Numbered from the stretch's first letter, positions 40,656 to 49,273 are shown. The stretch is DNA of 51,494 nucleotides from Leptotrichia sp. oral taxon 879 str. F0557 (GCF_000469385.1 NZ_KI271332.1:38370-89863); one strand, 5' to 3'. Notes: a model not told the origin generated them from the letters alone. Numbers and translations are program-made.

Positions 40656-40690
40656 AAATCACAGTCATTAATTTGATTGTGATTTTTTTG
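40656..40690 (+). terminator. Terminator of cassette 2, also its right boundary repeat
   Basis: AAATCACAGTC (40656-40666) / GATTGTGATTT (40675-40685), 11 bp with one G-U, then T run. It lies only 30 bp before the spike gene start. A degenerate copy of the left boundary (CTAGACAAAATTGAAAATTA) precedes it at about 40624. Confidence 0.85.
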
Positions 40691-40720
40691 TTACAAAAAG
40701 TGATAAGGCAGGTGGTTAAA

Positions 40721-41170
40721 TTGATTGAAACATTAAAAGCAGGAGAAGTAAGTGCGATAGATTCAAAAACTGGAAAAGTAAGAGTTCTGTTAAAGGGCGA
40801 TGATGATAAGACAACGGACTGGCTTAATGTATTAGTTCCTTATTCTGAAAGCCACAGTGATAATTATACACTTGGACTAGGACAAACTGTTTACTGCTTA
40901 TTCTTTTCAGAAATGCCTGAACAAGGAGTTGTGCTTGGTTGTCCTATGCGTGGTGCTTCTAGTAGTGAAAGTGAAGTAAAAAGAACTTTTTCTGATGGCG
41001 GAAGTTGGAGCTACGATAAAAATACATTGACTTTGAATATCGGCAAAATTTTAATTAATGGAGATTTAGAAGTCAGCGGAACTACAAAAACTGGTGGAAG
41101 TATTAATCTTAATACACATAAACATAGTGGCATTATGATTGGCGGCGACAAGACAGGAGGACCTGAATAA
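40721..41170 (+). CDS. Baseplate spike protein V
   Basis: A 149-aa protein, TTG start (MIETLKAGEVSAIDSKTGKV). OB-fold part KVRVLLKGDDDKTTDWLNVL, QTVYCLFFSEMPEQGVVLGC, a beta-helix stalk (LNIGKILINGDLEVSG), and the His-containing tip NLNTHKHSGIMIGGDKTGGP that binds iron in P2-type spikes. GGTGG upstream. The reading from 40673 would start inside the terminator. Confidence 0.9.
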   Translation: MIETLKAGEVSAIDSKTGKVRVLLKGDDDKTTDWLNVLVPYSESHSDNYTLGLGQTVYCLFFSEMPEQGVVLGCPMRGASSSESEVKRTFSDGGSWSYDKNTLTLNIGKILINGDLEVSGTTKTGGSINLNTHKHSGIMIGGDKTGGPE

Positions 41171-41961
41171 TGATAGGAAGTCTCGGAGATGTAATATTTG
41201 AAGTATCCGACAAAAAAGTATTTTCAATCAATAATCAGATAAATAGATCATATAAATCTAAAATATCTGAACACAACCCAATATACGGACCTGGCATGTT
41301 AAGACATCAAGGCAGAGAATTAACGGAAATAACTTTTGGAATTACATTGATTTCTTCATTATTACAAGAAACAACACCATCGGAACAGCTTGATAAAATA
41401 AAGACTATGTGGGAGTTCGGAGAGTATGGCTATTTAACATTAGGAGGACAGACATTTGGAGCTTTTCCATTTTTGATAATAGATATAAGCGAAAAGAATT
41501 CTTATTTCAACAGAGAAACTTCCGAATTTGATTATATAAATTTAGATTTGACGTTAAAGGAATACATAGATGATCCTAAAAAATATAATCAGATAATAGA
41601 ACAGTTAAAAGTTCAAAAGAAAGAACAGGAAGAACTTGTTGAAGCAGAAGCTACGAATATTGAAGTCGAGCAGAAAACAAAATTACAGGAATTTTCTGAA
41701 AAAGTAAAAAATAAAGTAGATAGCACGCTCGAAAAAGTGGATAAAGCTATTCAGATTGCAGAAAATAAGAAAAAGGAAATATTAGAACAGCTTGAAAAAA
41801 TCAAGAAAGACGCAAAAATTGATGAACTGATGAATTTAGTGAGAGCAGGAATGATTACAGCAGATAAAGTTAATGAAATGATTAATTATGCTAAAAATTT
41901 TGATGAAACAGATAGACAGATCTTACTGAATTTTTTGAGAAATCAGACTGGAGGTAAATAA
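41170..41961 (+). CDS. Tail protein U (P2 GpU-like) with coiled-coil extension
   Basis: A 263-aa protein: the N-terminal half (about 1-135; MIGSLGDVIFEVSDKKVFSI, YGPGMLRHQGRELTEITFGI, YGYLTLGGQTFGAFPFLIID) follows the P2 gpU pattern; the second half is a long charged coiled coil, longer than in P2. Here it sits between V and W, whereas in P2 it follows the tape measure. Confidence 0.82.
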   Translation: MIGSLGDVIFEVSDKKVFSINNQINRSYKSKISEHNPIYGPGMLRHQGRELTEITFGITLISSLLQETTPSEQLDKIKTMWEFGEYGYLTLGGQTFGAFPFLIIDISEKNSYFNRETSEFDYINLDLTLKEYIDDPKKYNQIIEQLKVQKKEQEELVEAEATNIEVEQKTKLQEFSEKVKNKVDSTLEKVDKAIQIAENKKKEILEQLEKIKKDAKIDELMNLVRAGMITADKVNEMINYAKNFDETDRQILLNFLRNQTGGK

Positions 41962-42275
41962 TGATATATGTTTCATCTAACGAGGAAATAAATTATTCTC
42001 CAAAAAATTATGTCGAGGAAGTTGTAACAAATATTGGAATGCTTTTGAAAGTTTGCAAGGAAGAACAGCCGCTTAATCGTGATTTTAGTTTTGACAGCGA
42101 CTTGATAGATAAAAATATAAATGTTGTGGAAAACAGGATAACTTCACAGTTGCTTGAGATGTTCAGGAAATACGAGCCAAGAGCGATTTTAAAAACTACA
42201 GAAATAAAAATGACAGATAAACACAATAATGATTTTGATATCGAATTGGGAATCGAGGTGATAAATATTGAATGA
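41961..42275 (+). CDS. Baseplate wedge protein W (gp25-like)
   Basis: A 104-aa protein: INYSPKNYVEEVVTNIGMLL, then QPLNRDFSFD and RITSQLLEMFRKYEPRAILK, the GPW/gp25 pattern. Forms the inner baseplate wedge with J and I. Confidence 0.93.
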   Translation: MIYVSSNEEINYSPKNYVEEVVTNIGMLLKVCKEEQPLNRDFSFDSDLIDKNINVVENRITSQLLEMFRKYEPRAILKTTEIKMTDKHNNDFDIELGIEVINIE

Positions 42276-43386
42276 AATTTTAGATAAAGATTACGAGATT
42301 ATTGATTCGGATGCCTGGGAGTTAAAAAGGGATATGATAAATAAATTTCAAGAGTTGAGTGGAAGAACTTTAACTGAGGCAAGTCCAGAAACGTTAATTT
42401 TTGAAACTGTAGCATATTTAATTGCTTTAAGAGAAGAAAAATATAACGATGAAATGAAACAAAATTATTTGAGATTTGCAAGAGACGAAAGACTTGATTT
42501 GCGTGGAGAAATTTATGGTTCACGTGGTGAACGTTTACCAGAACAACCAGCAAAAGCGACGTTTAGATTCAAAATTAGTACAATTCAGGCAACTGATATT
42601 ACAATACCAAAATCATCACGAATTAGATACAACGAACTTTATTTTAGCACAAACGAAGAATACAAAATTGTAAAAGGTAAATTGTACGTTGATGGAATCG
42701 CAACTTGTAATACGCCAGGAACTATCGGTAATGATATTCCTGTTGGACAAATTAAAGAAATGGTAGATATATTTCCATATTATGATTCTGTTGAGAATAT
42801 CACTGTTACTAATAACGGATCCGATACTGAAAATGACGAAGTTTATAGAGAAAGAATTCGAATTTTGCCTGAAAGTTTTACTGTAGCAGGTTCTAGTGGG
42901 GCGTATGAATTTTGGACAAAAAGTGCCAGCCAGTCAATACTAGATGTAAAGGTTAATAGTCCAAATCCTTGCGAGGTCGATATTTATGTATGGACGGATA
43001 TCGGATTACCAACATCAGAATTAAAAGACAGAATTTACAAAGTTGTTAATGGCGATTATGTAAGACCGCTGACAGATAAGGTAACTGTAAAGGATCCGGA
43101 AATAGTAAATTATAATATAAATCTGTCGTATTATATTAATTCTGAAAACGAAATGATGGTCAATGCGATAAAATCAAATGTTCAAAAAGAGGTTAACAAT
43201 TTTATTGAGTGGCAAAAAGAAAAGTTAGGACGCGATATAAATACTGACGAATTAATTAAAAGATTAAAATTGGCAGGTGTTAAAAGAGTTGTCCTTACAA
43301 ATCCGACATTTCAAAGTTTGCAATACAATCAAATAGCAGTTTGTAATGGTATCACCTTAGACTATCAGGGGGTTGAAAATGATTAA
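42268..43386 (+). CDS. Baseplate protein J
   Basis: A 372-aa protein of the baseplate J family: LTEASPETLIFETVAYLIAL, LRFARDERLDLRGEIYGSRG, TGSDTENDEVYRERI-like DTENDEVYRERIRI, and SSGAYEFWTKSASQSILDVK. TTG start with GAGGTG upstream, overlapping W by eight bases. Confidence 0.95.
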   Translation: MNEILDKDYEIIDSDAWELKRDMINKFQELSGRTLTEASPETLIFETVAYLIALREEKYNDEMKQNYLRFARDERLDLRGEIYGSRGERLPEQPAKATFRFKISTIQATDITIPKSSRIRYNELYFSTNEEYKIVKGKLYVDGIATCNTPGTIGNDIPVGQIKEMVDIFPYYDSVENITVTNNGSDTENDEVYRERIRILPESFTVAGSSGAYEFWTKSASQSILDVKVNSPNPCEVDIYVWTDIGLPTSELKDRIYKVVNGDYVRPLTDKVTVKDPEIVNYNINLSYYINSENEMMVNAIKSNVQKEVNNFIEWQKEKLGRDINTDELIKRLKLAGVKRVVLTNPTFQSLQYNQIAVCNGITLDYQGVEND

Positions 43387-43945
43387 GATAGATGATTTGA
43401 GACTTACGGATGTCGCTGCAAAATCGACTTTATCAGATAATACAACAAGATGGATTTACGAATCAATAGATTATGTATTAAAAAAAAGGCATGAAATTAT
43501 GAAACAAAGATTGGACTTAATTGGAAGAATACATTATTTAACTGAACAAGAGTTAGATTTATTGCTTTGGGAATATCATGTTGAAGCTTCATTTGATGAA
43601 ATTTCATTAGAGACTAAAAGAAAACTTATACTTGAAAGTTTAATAACACATATGAAAAAAGGTACAAAAGGAGCTGTAGAAAATATAAGTAGTTTATTAG
43701 TTGGAAATACAGAAATAATCGAATGGTATAAGTATGGCGGAACTCCTGGAACATTTAAAATAAAAACAGAAGTAGACACACAAAATACAGCTTCGTTTAA
43801 TAAATTGATAAATATAATAAACACTTCTAAAAATGTACGCAGTCATCTTGATTCAATAGAAAGCACTAAAAAGACTGCAAATGATTATTATATAGGAATC
43901 GGAATACTCATTGAAAATCATTATCAAATAGAAATAAGGGGGTAA
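43379..43945 (+). CDS. Tail protein I
   Basis: A 188-aa protein: IDDLRLTDVAAKSTLSDNTT, LTEQELDLLLWEYHVEASFD and GTKGAVENISSLL...IIEWYKYGGTPGTFKI, typical of the P2 gpI family. ATG at 43379 has AGGGGG six bases upstream. Confidence 0.93.
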   Translation: MIKIDDLRLTDVAAKSTLSDNTTRWIYESIDYVLKKRHEIMKQRLDLIGRIHYLTEQELDLLLWEYHVEASFDEISLETKRKLILESLITHMKKGTKGAVENISSLLVGNTEIIEWYKYGGTPGTFKIKTEVDTQNTASFNKLINIINTSKNVRSHLDSIESTKKTANDYYIGIGILIENHYQIEIRG

Positions 43946-43946
43946 A

Positions 43947-45263
43947 ATGGCAACATTTAAAAGAACGGCAATCACAGAAAAAGGAAAAGAATTAATTTCG
44001 CGAGCAATGTCTAACGAAACTAAAATTAATTTTACGAAAGTTGAAACTACGGCATTTATATATAGCGAAGCAATGGACATTACAAAAGTTTTGGTGTTAG
44101 ATAATCCAGTTCAACGTGTAGGAATTAGCGAAATTACAAGAAAAAATGAAAAAGTTGTATTAAAAATAGCATTGACAAACGAAAATGTGACAAATACATA
44201 CAAAATAAACGCAATCGGAGTATATGCTAAAGATGATAGCAATAATGAAATACTATTTGCATTATTAATCGCAAATGATCCAGATACGATTGAAAAAAAG
44301 AAAGGTCAAACAGCAACAACGATTACAATTGATTTGATTTTCGCGTTATCAGATAGCATGCAAATTAGTTTAAATATGGATAATAGTGCAACAGTAACAG
44401 CTCGGATGTTCAATGATTTAAAAATAAATATCGAAAATAATTATATACAAAAAATTGATTACGCAACCGAACAAAAAAACGGAATAGCCAAAATCTACTC
44501 CGAATCTGAGGCAAACACAGATATTCCTAAAATAGAAAATCTGGTTAAAAACAATGAAAACGAAACAGCATGGGATAGATTAATTGAAGGGTTAAATCAC
44601 ACAAAAATACTTACAATCAAAAATATAGCCAGATTATTTAGAAAAGTGTTAAAACCAGCAACTGAAACAGACCAGGGATTAATAACAGAAAAGAAGGTGA
44701 AAGACCTAGCTTCTTCTGTAATTCCAGAAGCTTCTGAAACAACGGAAGGTAAATTAAGATTAGGAACTACTGCCGGTACAGCTTTAGAAGGAAAAAGACT
44801 AGCTGAAATAATTGGGCTGGAATTTGGAGGTAACATTCAAGATTCAGGAACTAAAACAATCGGAAAATTCTATTATGATATAGTTACAAAATTTTATTAC
44901 GAATGTATAGCAAATACAAATTTAACATACAATGACGCGTCAAAATTTAGGGCAATAAGTAATAAGCCAATTTCAGATAGGATAGAAAATTATCTTATTT
45001 TTGGAAACAAAACTATAAAATACCCAAACGGAGTTATTGTTCAATTTGGAAAAGGTTTTGCTGGAGCTTTGGGGAGTTTTTATAGAAATGTATTAGATAA
45101 TGATTTTAAAGAAATTTATAGTGTTGTAGCAATCCATGATGGATCTAGTCATAATACTAACATTGCGATAAATGTTTTAGGCTCCAACACATTCGATGCC
45201 TACGGAGAGTTTCCTATTGGTCCAATAAAGATTTTCTTTACGGCATATGGACGCTGGAAATAG
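43947..45263 (+). CDS. Tail fibre protein (H-like)
   Basis: A 438-aa protein. The N-terminal attachment domain (FKRTAITEKGKELISRAMSN, then INAIGVYAKDD) is the phage tail-collar/DUF3751 type. A middle repeat-like segment contains TEKKVKDLASSVIPEASETT. The C-terminal tip (IKYPNGVIVQFGKGFAGALG onward) should contact the host receptor; such tips evolve quickly. Confidence 0.92.
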   Translation: MATFKRTAITEKGKELISRAMSNETKINFTKVETTAFIYSEAMDITKVLVLDNPVQRVGISEITRKNEKVVLKIALTNENVTNTYKINAIGVYAKDDSNNEILFALLIANDPDTIEKKKGQTATTITIDLIFALSDSMQISLNMDNSATVTARMFNDLKINIENNYIQKIDYATEQKNGIAKIYSESEANTDIPKIENLVKNNENETAWDRLIEGLNHTKILTIKNIARLFRKVLKPATETDQGLITEKKVKDLASSVIPEASETTEGKLRLGTTAGTALEGKRLAEIIGLEFGGNIQDSGTKTIGKFYYDIVTKFYYECIANTNLTYNDASKFRAISNKPISDRIENYLIFGNKTIKYPNGVIVQFGKGFAGALGSFYRNVLDNDFKEIYSVVAIHDGSSHNTNIAINVLGSNTFDAYGEFPIGPIKIFFTAYGRWK

Positions 45264-45299
45264 ATTTTAAAGTAAATTTGAAGAGAGGAATGAAAAAAG

Positions 45300-46091
45300 A
45301 TGAATATTGTAATTTATAGCAAAGAAAGTCTTGAAATAATAGCAAGACCAATTATCACAACTCTGAAAGAATTTAAAGAAAATCCAACCAGATTTTACCC
45401 GGATTGGGATGATAAAAAGCACATCTGGGATGAATTGGAATATCAAAATCCAGTTTTTGAGAATAATGTTTTGAGAGAAGCAACAAAAGAAGAATTATAT
45501 AAGGCTGGAAAATACACTTTAAATTCAAATGAGTTGATAGAAAACGGCAAAATCAAGACTGTTGAACTATCTGAATTTGAGTACATTGAGGACAATCAAA
45601 TTAAATTCAAAAAGGAAGATAAAATTGAGAAATTGAAACAAGAGCTTTATGAACTAAGAATCGAGAGAGAAAAAAAACCTTTTGAGTTTGAAGTAGACGG
45701 CAAAAAATACTTGCAGCACAACAGGACAATAGACCAGTCTAATATAACCAAAATACTGTTTAGCCTAGTTCTCAGCTTCGTTCTTAGATTAATGGGAAAA
45801 ATATCCAAAGGACAGAAATTGGATTTTTCACAAGTTATGACTGATTTAATGGCAACAGAGTATAGCAACTGGAAATTCTATACTGAGGACGGCTCTGAAA
45901 AGTATGTAAATGTAAGTGTTCAGAAATTTATCGAAATGAGCGAGATAATGAGAAAGCACACTACTACTTCAATGGTTGCTGAAACTACACTATCACATGG
46001 TTTAGAAAGTAAAACAGTTGAGGAGCTGAAAACGTTTAATGCTGAAATTGAATATAACAAATTATTTGAAAGCGAAATGAAGCAAAGTTAG
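45300..46091 (+). CDS. Fibre-associated protein (DUF4376-type)
   Basis: A 263-aa protein: N-terminal region (RFYPDWDDKKHIWDELEYQN), helical linker, then PFEFEVDGKKYLQHNRTIDQ at about 134 and a helical C-terminus, the DUF4376 layout seen behind fibre genes. Probably a fibre assembly or fibre-bound protein. Confidence 0.8.
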   Translation: MNIVIYSKESLEIIARPIITTLKEFKENPTRFYPDWDDKKHIWDELEYQNPVFENNVLREATKEELYKAGKYTLNSNELIENGKIKTVELSEFEYIEDNQIKFKKEDKIEKLKQELYELRIEREKKPFEFEVDGKKYLQHNRTIDQSNITKILFSLVLSFVLRLMGKISKGQKLDFSQVMTDLMATEYSNWKFYTEDGSEKYVNVSVQKFIEMSEIMRKHTTTSMVAETTLSHGLESKTVEELKTFNAEIEYNKLFESEMKQS

Positions 46092-46101
46092 GAGGTATTT
46101 T

Positions 46102-46578
46102 ATGCAATTAGAAAAAGACAAACTATATATCAGCTTTCATAAACCAAAAAGCCTGATTGGATTTTTAATATCGTTAAGAACATTAGGAAAATATAGCCAT
46201 TGTGAATTCATATATAATGACTATGTGTATCTAAGCAATCCAGGTGGAGTAAGGGTAAAACCTTTCGTTTATAAGGATAACATGGATATATATGAGCTTG
46301 ACAAGCATATTGAAATCCCTGTTGTGCTAAAAGAGTTTATGAAACTGAAAGGCAAGGGCTATGACTATGGAGCAATTTTCTTTAGCCAATTACTTGAGTT
46401 AGGGATTGAGCATAAGGACAGATACTTCTGTTCGGAATTATGTATACATCTAATTAATAAAGGGCTGGATGAAAGTTTGACATATAATTTAAAGACTTTA
46501 AAGGCTAATCAATTCAGTCCTGCAAAGTTATATAAATATTTAAGAGATATGGAATTACTAGGAAGAAAGGTGGAATAA
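46102..46578 (+). CDS. Permuted NlpC/P60 (YiiX-like) hydrolase
   Basis: A 158-aa protein: His in YSHCEFIYNDYVYLSNPGG, then KGKGYDYGAIFFSQLL and the Cys in DRYFCSELCIHLINKGL. The order His...Cys is that of permuted papain-like NlpC/P60 proteins. No signal peptide. Could process peptidoglycan or a lipid/peptide bond; encoded next to the endolysin. Confidence 0.8.
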   Translation: MQLEKDKLYISFHKPKSLIGFLISLRTLGKYSHCEFIYNDYVYLSNPGGVRVKPFVYKDNMDIYELDKHIEIPVVLKEFMKLKGKGYDYGAIFFSQLLELGIEHKDRYFCSELCIHLINKGLDESLTYNLKTLKANQFSPAKLYKYLRDMELLGRKVE

Positions 46579-46580
46579 AA

Positions 46581-46733
46581 ATGGAAATAAGGAATTTAAT
46601 CGGAACTGAAATTATGGAGCAGGGGAAATTATTAAAAGTAATAGATGTCATGCTCGAAGGAGATAATATTGTTCTAATAACTGAAACAGTGGAAAAAGAT
46701 GTAAAAGAAATTAAAGAAAAGGAAGTGGTTTAA
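46581..46733 (+). CDS. 50-aa hypothetical protein
   Basis: Starts MEIRNLIGTEIMEQGKLLKV, strands then a charged end (EKDVKEIKEKEVV). Between two hydrolase genes with 1-2-bp spacing. Unknown. Confidence 0.65.
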   Translation: MEIRNLIGTEIMEQGKLLKVIDVMLEGDNIVLITETVEKDVKEIKEKEVV

Positions 46734-46734
46734 C

Positions 46735-47727
46735 ATGGATAGATTTGAAAAGATTTTTGATTATTTGCTGAAAGTTGAAGGCGGATATTCAGATGACAAA
46801 AATGACAAAGGGGGTAAAACTAAATTCGGAATTATAGAAGAAGAAGCAAGGGAGTTTGGATACAAAGGAAATATGCACGATTTAACAATAGATTTTGCAA
46901 AAAATATATATCTGAAAAAATATTACTTGGGAAATAAGCTGGATAAAGTTGTAAATGATAAAATGGCACTATCTATATGCGATTGGGCAGTTAATTCAGG
47001 AAGAAATGGAACAAAAAACGCACAGGTTGCTATAAACCAGCTTACAAATGCGAATCTCGATGTAGACGGAATAATCGGAAATAAAACATTGGAAGCGTTA
47101 AATTCAGTGGATCCTGAAAAATTTTTGGAAGTTTATCACAACTTGCAGAGAATTTATTACAAGGGAAAAGTTGAAGCTGACAGGACACAGGAAGGATTCT
47201 TGACAGGATGGCTGAACAGAGTTCAAAGAAAGGAGGAATATTTGAAAAATTGGGATAAGAAAAATGCGGTATCAACAGAAAGCAAAAAATATTCTTTTGC
47301 CCAGTCAAGTCTAGATAAAATGGAAAAAGTACATCCAAAGCTGGTTGAAGTTATGAAAACTGCAATTGAAAACAGTCCGTATGATTTTAGAATTACGAGT
47401 GGAGCAAGAACAACAGAAGAACAAAAAGCATTATTTGCGTTAGGAAGAACTAAACCAGGGGAAATTGTAACATATGCCAATGGTGTTACTTCAAAATCTA
47501 ATCATCAAATTAAAAGTGATGGATTTGGACATGCAGTTGATATATTTTTAACAGGAGTTTATGAAAACGGAAGTTATCGAAAATTTTCAGAACAGGAAGG
47601 TTACGATGTTAAAAGATTGAAAGATGTTGCAGATCATATCTTGGCAGTTGCAAAATCCAAAAACATTAACGTCGGATGGGGAGGAAACTGGAAAAAGAAA
47701 GATACGCCACATTTTGAACTGAAGTAA
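46735..47727 (+). CDS. Two-domain endolysin (GH108 muramidase + M15 peptidase)
   Basis: A 330-aa lysin. Domain 1 (about 1-175) is GH108: catalytic E15 in LKVEGGYSDDKNDKGGKTKF, then DGIIGNKTLEALN of its C-terminal peptidoglycan-binding part. Domain 2 (about 190-330) is M15-like: FRITSGARTTEEQKALF, SNHQIKSDGFGHAVDIF (H257, H266, D269) and the terminal H326 (PHFELK). It would cut both sugar chains and peptide stems. No signal peptide, so release needs a holin. Confidence 0.9.
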   Translation: MDRFEKIFDYLLKVEGGYSDDKNDKGGKTKFGIIEEEAREFGYKGNMHDLTIDFAKNIYLKKYYLGNKLDKVVNDKMALSICDWAVNSGRNGTKNAQVAINQLTNANLDVDGIIGNKTLEALNSVDPEKFLEVYHNLQRIYYKGKVEADRTQEGFLTGWLNRVQRKEEYLKNWDKKNAVSTESKKYSFAQSSLDKMEKVHPKLVEVMKTAIENSPYDFRITSGARTTEEQKALFALGRTKPGEIVTYANGVTSKSNHQIKSDGFGHAVDIFLTGVYENGSYRKFSEQEGYDVKRLKDVADHILAVAKSKNINVGWGGNWKKKDTPHFELK

Positions 47728-47736
47728 TGTGAAAAT

Positions 47737-47752
47737 GGCTTGAATACAAGCC
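47737..47752 (+). promoter_or_regulatory. Hairpin after the endolysin gene
   Basis: GGCTTG-AATA-CAAGCC, a perfect 6-bp stem, 10 bases after the stop codon. No T run. Confidence 0.55.
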
Positions 47753-47788
47753 TAATATAAGCGTTAAAAATAATTTTGGTATGAAATG

Positions 47789-47832
47789 GCTGGCTAGCAA
47801 GCAAAAATTGATTGTAGGACTTGTTAGCTAGC
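47789..47832 (+). promoter_or_regulatory. 13-bp hairpin before the holin-region genes
   Basis: GCTGGCTAGCAAG (47789-47801) pairs fully with CTTGTTAGCTAGC (47820-47832), two G-U pairs, 18-base loop. Could be an RNA processing or translation-control element between endolysin and holin genes. Confidence 0.6.
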
Positions 47833-47868
47833 TTAAAATTGATTTTATAAATTTTAGGAGGAGAAACA

Positions 47869-48186
47869 ATGGATAAACAGTTACAAGTAATTTTAATAGG
47901 TATGTTGGTAGACTTTACCAGAAAAGAAATATTGGAAAAGGAAATAATCTTTGGAGCTAAAAAAGGGATAGAAAAACTGGAAGCTGTTAAAAACAACTTT
48001 TTTGGGAAGTTTGAGGATTTTGTAAAGAAATCACAGGAGATAAACAATCCATATATTCCTGATGACATTGAGAAATTTACTGAGGATTTATTGTTAAAAG
48101 GTGCTGAGGCACTTGAAAAAACTATAAATGTAGATGAAATAATACACAGAATACTTGGAGAAGAAAAAACAGCAGTAGGTATATAA
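47869..48186 (+). CDS. Lysis-region hypothetical protein
   Basis: A 105-aa protein with helical, amphipathic content (LQVILIGMLVDFTRKEILEK at the start, then charged helices). Hydrophobic N-terminus is short. AGGAGG upstream. Possibly a holin regulator. Unknown. Confidence 0.65.
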   Translation: MDKQLQVILIGMLVDFTRKEILEKEIIFGAKKGIEKLEAVKNNFFGKFEDFVKKSQEINNPYIPDDIEKFTEDLLLKGAEALEKTINVDEIIHRILGEEKTAVGI

Positions 48187-48198
48187 GGAGCATAATCA

Positions 48199-48570
48199 AT
48201 GGTAGAGGATTTAAAAGTAATAATAAATAATCACGGACTTTTTCTGATATTGTTTTTCAGTGGGGTATTATTTGGAGTAGTGGCACAAAAAATGATAGAC
48301 AACCAGCCAGTAAAGCCATACATAAAAAGAATAGCTGTTGCTGGAATGACAATGGCTATTGCATTATCCCTTAATAAAGTGGTAGGGCATTTCAATGCGG
48401 GTTTTCTGTATCCCTGGAGTCCTGTGCTAGGATTTTTCGGGGAAGCTATGATGGAAACAATCAATCAGAAAAGATACGGAATCAGCAAAGGGTTTTTGGA
48501 ACTTCTGCTGGAAAAGTTCGGATTTGTCAAGAAGAGAGATGATAAAGATGAAAATGTATCACAGAAGTAG
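48199..48570 (+). CDS. Holin-like membrane protein
   Basis: A 123-aa protein with hydrophobic helices at about 12-30 (HGLFLILFFSGVLFGVVAQK), 44-61 (IAVAGMTMAIALSLNKVV) and a weaker third at 68-83, and a charged tail. Size, topology and place after the endolysin fit a phage holin. Confidence 0.75.
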   Translation: MVEDLKVIINNHGLFLILFFSGVLFGVVAQKMIDNQPVKPYIKRIAVAGMTMAIALSLNKVVGHFNAGFLYPWSPVLGFFGEAMMETINQKRYGISKGFLELLLEKFGFVKKRDDKDENVSQK

Positions 48571-48871
48571 GAAGTTTGCAATTGTGATGTTTGCACTGAT
48601 ATTTTTAAATTCAGTAATCACATTGGAGTTGAGAGGATACCAAAGAAAACAGAATCTAAATCTGCTACGGAGCAAGCTGAAGAACGAAAGCAATAAAGAA
48701 ATATTTGACTCCATAGAAGAAAGGTCGAAGACAGAAGATTTAATACTCCTGATAGGCACAAACTTCATCGCTTTAATAACAACCGTCAGTTTCGATAGAT
48801 TCGGAACGTTTGAGGAAAGTGACGAAACTATAAAGGAAGATAAGAAAAAACTTGTAAAATTATTTTTGTAA
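48548..48871 (+). CDS. Membrane protein of the lysis module
   Basis: A 107-aa protein: an N-terminal helix (FAIVMFALIFLNSVITLEL), a charged coil (SKLKNESNKEIFDSIEERSK), and a second helix (LILLIGTNFIALITTVS). Overlaps the holin-like gene end. Could be an antiholin or spanin-like partner. Confidence 0.65.
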   Translation: MKMYHRSRKFAIVMFALIFLNSVITLELRGYQRKQNLNLLRSKLKNESNKEIFDSIEERSKTEDLILLIGTNFIALITTVSFDRFGTFEESDETIKEDKKKLVKLFL

Positions 48872-48878
48872 AATTTTG

Positions 48879-48905
48879 GATAGTCAGAAATGGCTATCTT
48901 TTTTT
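48879..48905 (+). terminator. Late operon terminator
   Basis: GATAGTCA-GAAA-TGGCTATC, 8-bp stem with a GNRA loop, then T7. Confidence 0.9.
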
Positions 48906-49078
48906 GTGTATAAAAAAATAGTTTCTCAAACGGCAATTTGAAAAACTATTATAAAATCTTGTAAAATAGAAGATTTTTGTTTAAATTTTTTCAATTAAAT
49001 TATAACAAAAAAACTTCTGTTTGTAAATAATTTTAAATATTTTTGCTAAAAAATTCTACTATTATTTATAAAAATGGG
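48906..49078. other. Non-coding AT-rich spacer
   Basis: Very AT-rich. Short mirrored stretches occur (TAGTTTCTCAAACGGCAATT, then TTGAAAAACTA), but I see no gene, tRNA or clear structure. Confidence 0.5.
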
Positions 49079-49107
49079 TTGACATTTATATAAAAATATA
49101 GTATAAT
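49079..49107 (+). promoter_or_regulatory. Consensus promoter at the right end
   Basis: TTGACA (49079-49084), 17 bp, TATAAT (49102-49107): a perfect sigma-70-type promoter, the best in the window. It drives the small right-end ORFs. Confidence 0.85.
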
Positions 49108-49135
49108 AATATCAAGATAGGAGGTGATAAGGATA

Positions 49136-49225
49136 ATGGCAAAGAAAAAAAGAGCAATAAAGGAAATCACAGTGGAAATTAGTTTAATTCCTTTAAAGCT
49201 CTATATCAAAATTGTTTTCAAGTAG
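49136..49225 (+). CDS. 29-aa peptide
   Basis: MAKKKRAIKEITVEISLIPL then KLYIKIVFK: basic head, short hydrophobic tail. AGGAGGTGA upstream behind a consensus promoter. The stop codon lies inside the structured element 49222-49251. Confidence 0.6.
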   Translation: MAKKKRAIKEITVEISLIPLKLYIKIVFK

Positions 49226-49251
49226 GCTCTGGGGCGAAAGCCCTATCCTAC
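49222..49251 (+). ncRNA. Structured RNA element with GNRA loop
   Basis: Outer stem GTAGG (49222-49226) / CCTAC (49247-49251), internal loop, inner stem GGGC-GAAA-GCCC (49232-49243). A GC-rich folded block between two tiny ORFs. Not a terminator (no T run). Confidence 0.55.
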
Positions 49252-49273
49252 AAAGCCATTATACCATAAATTT

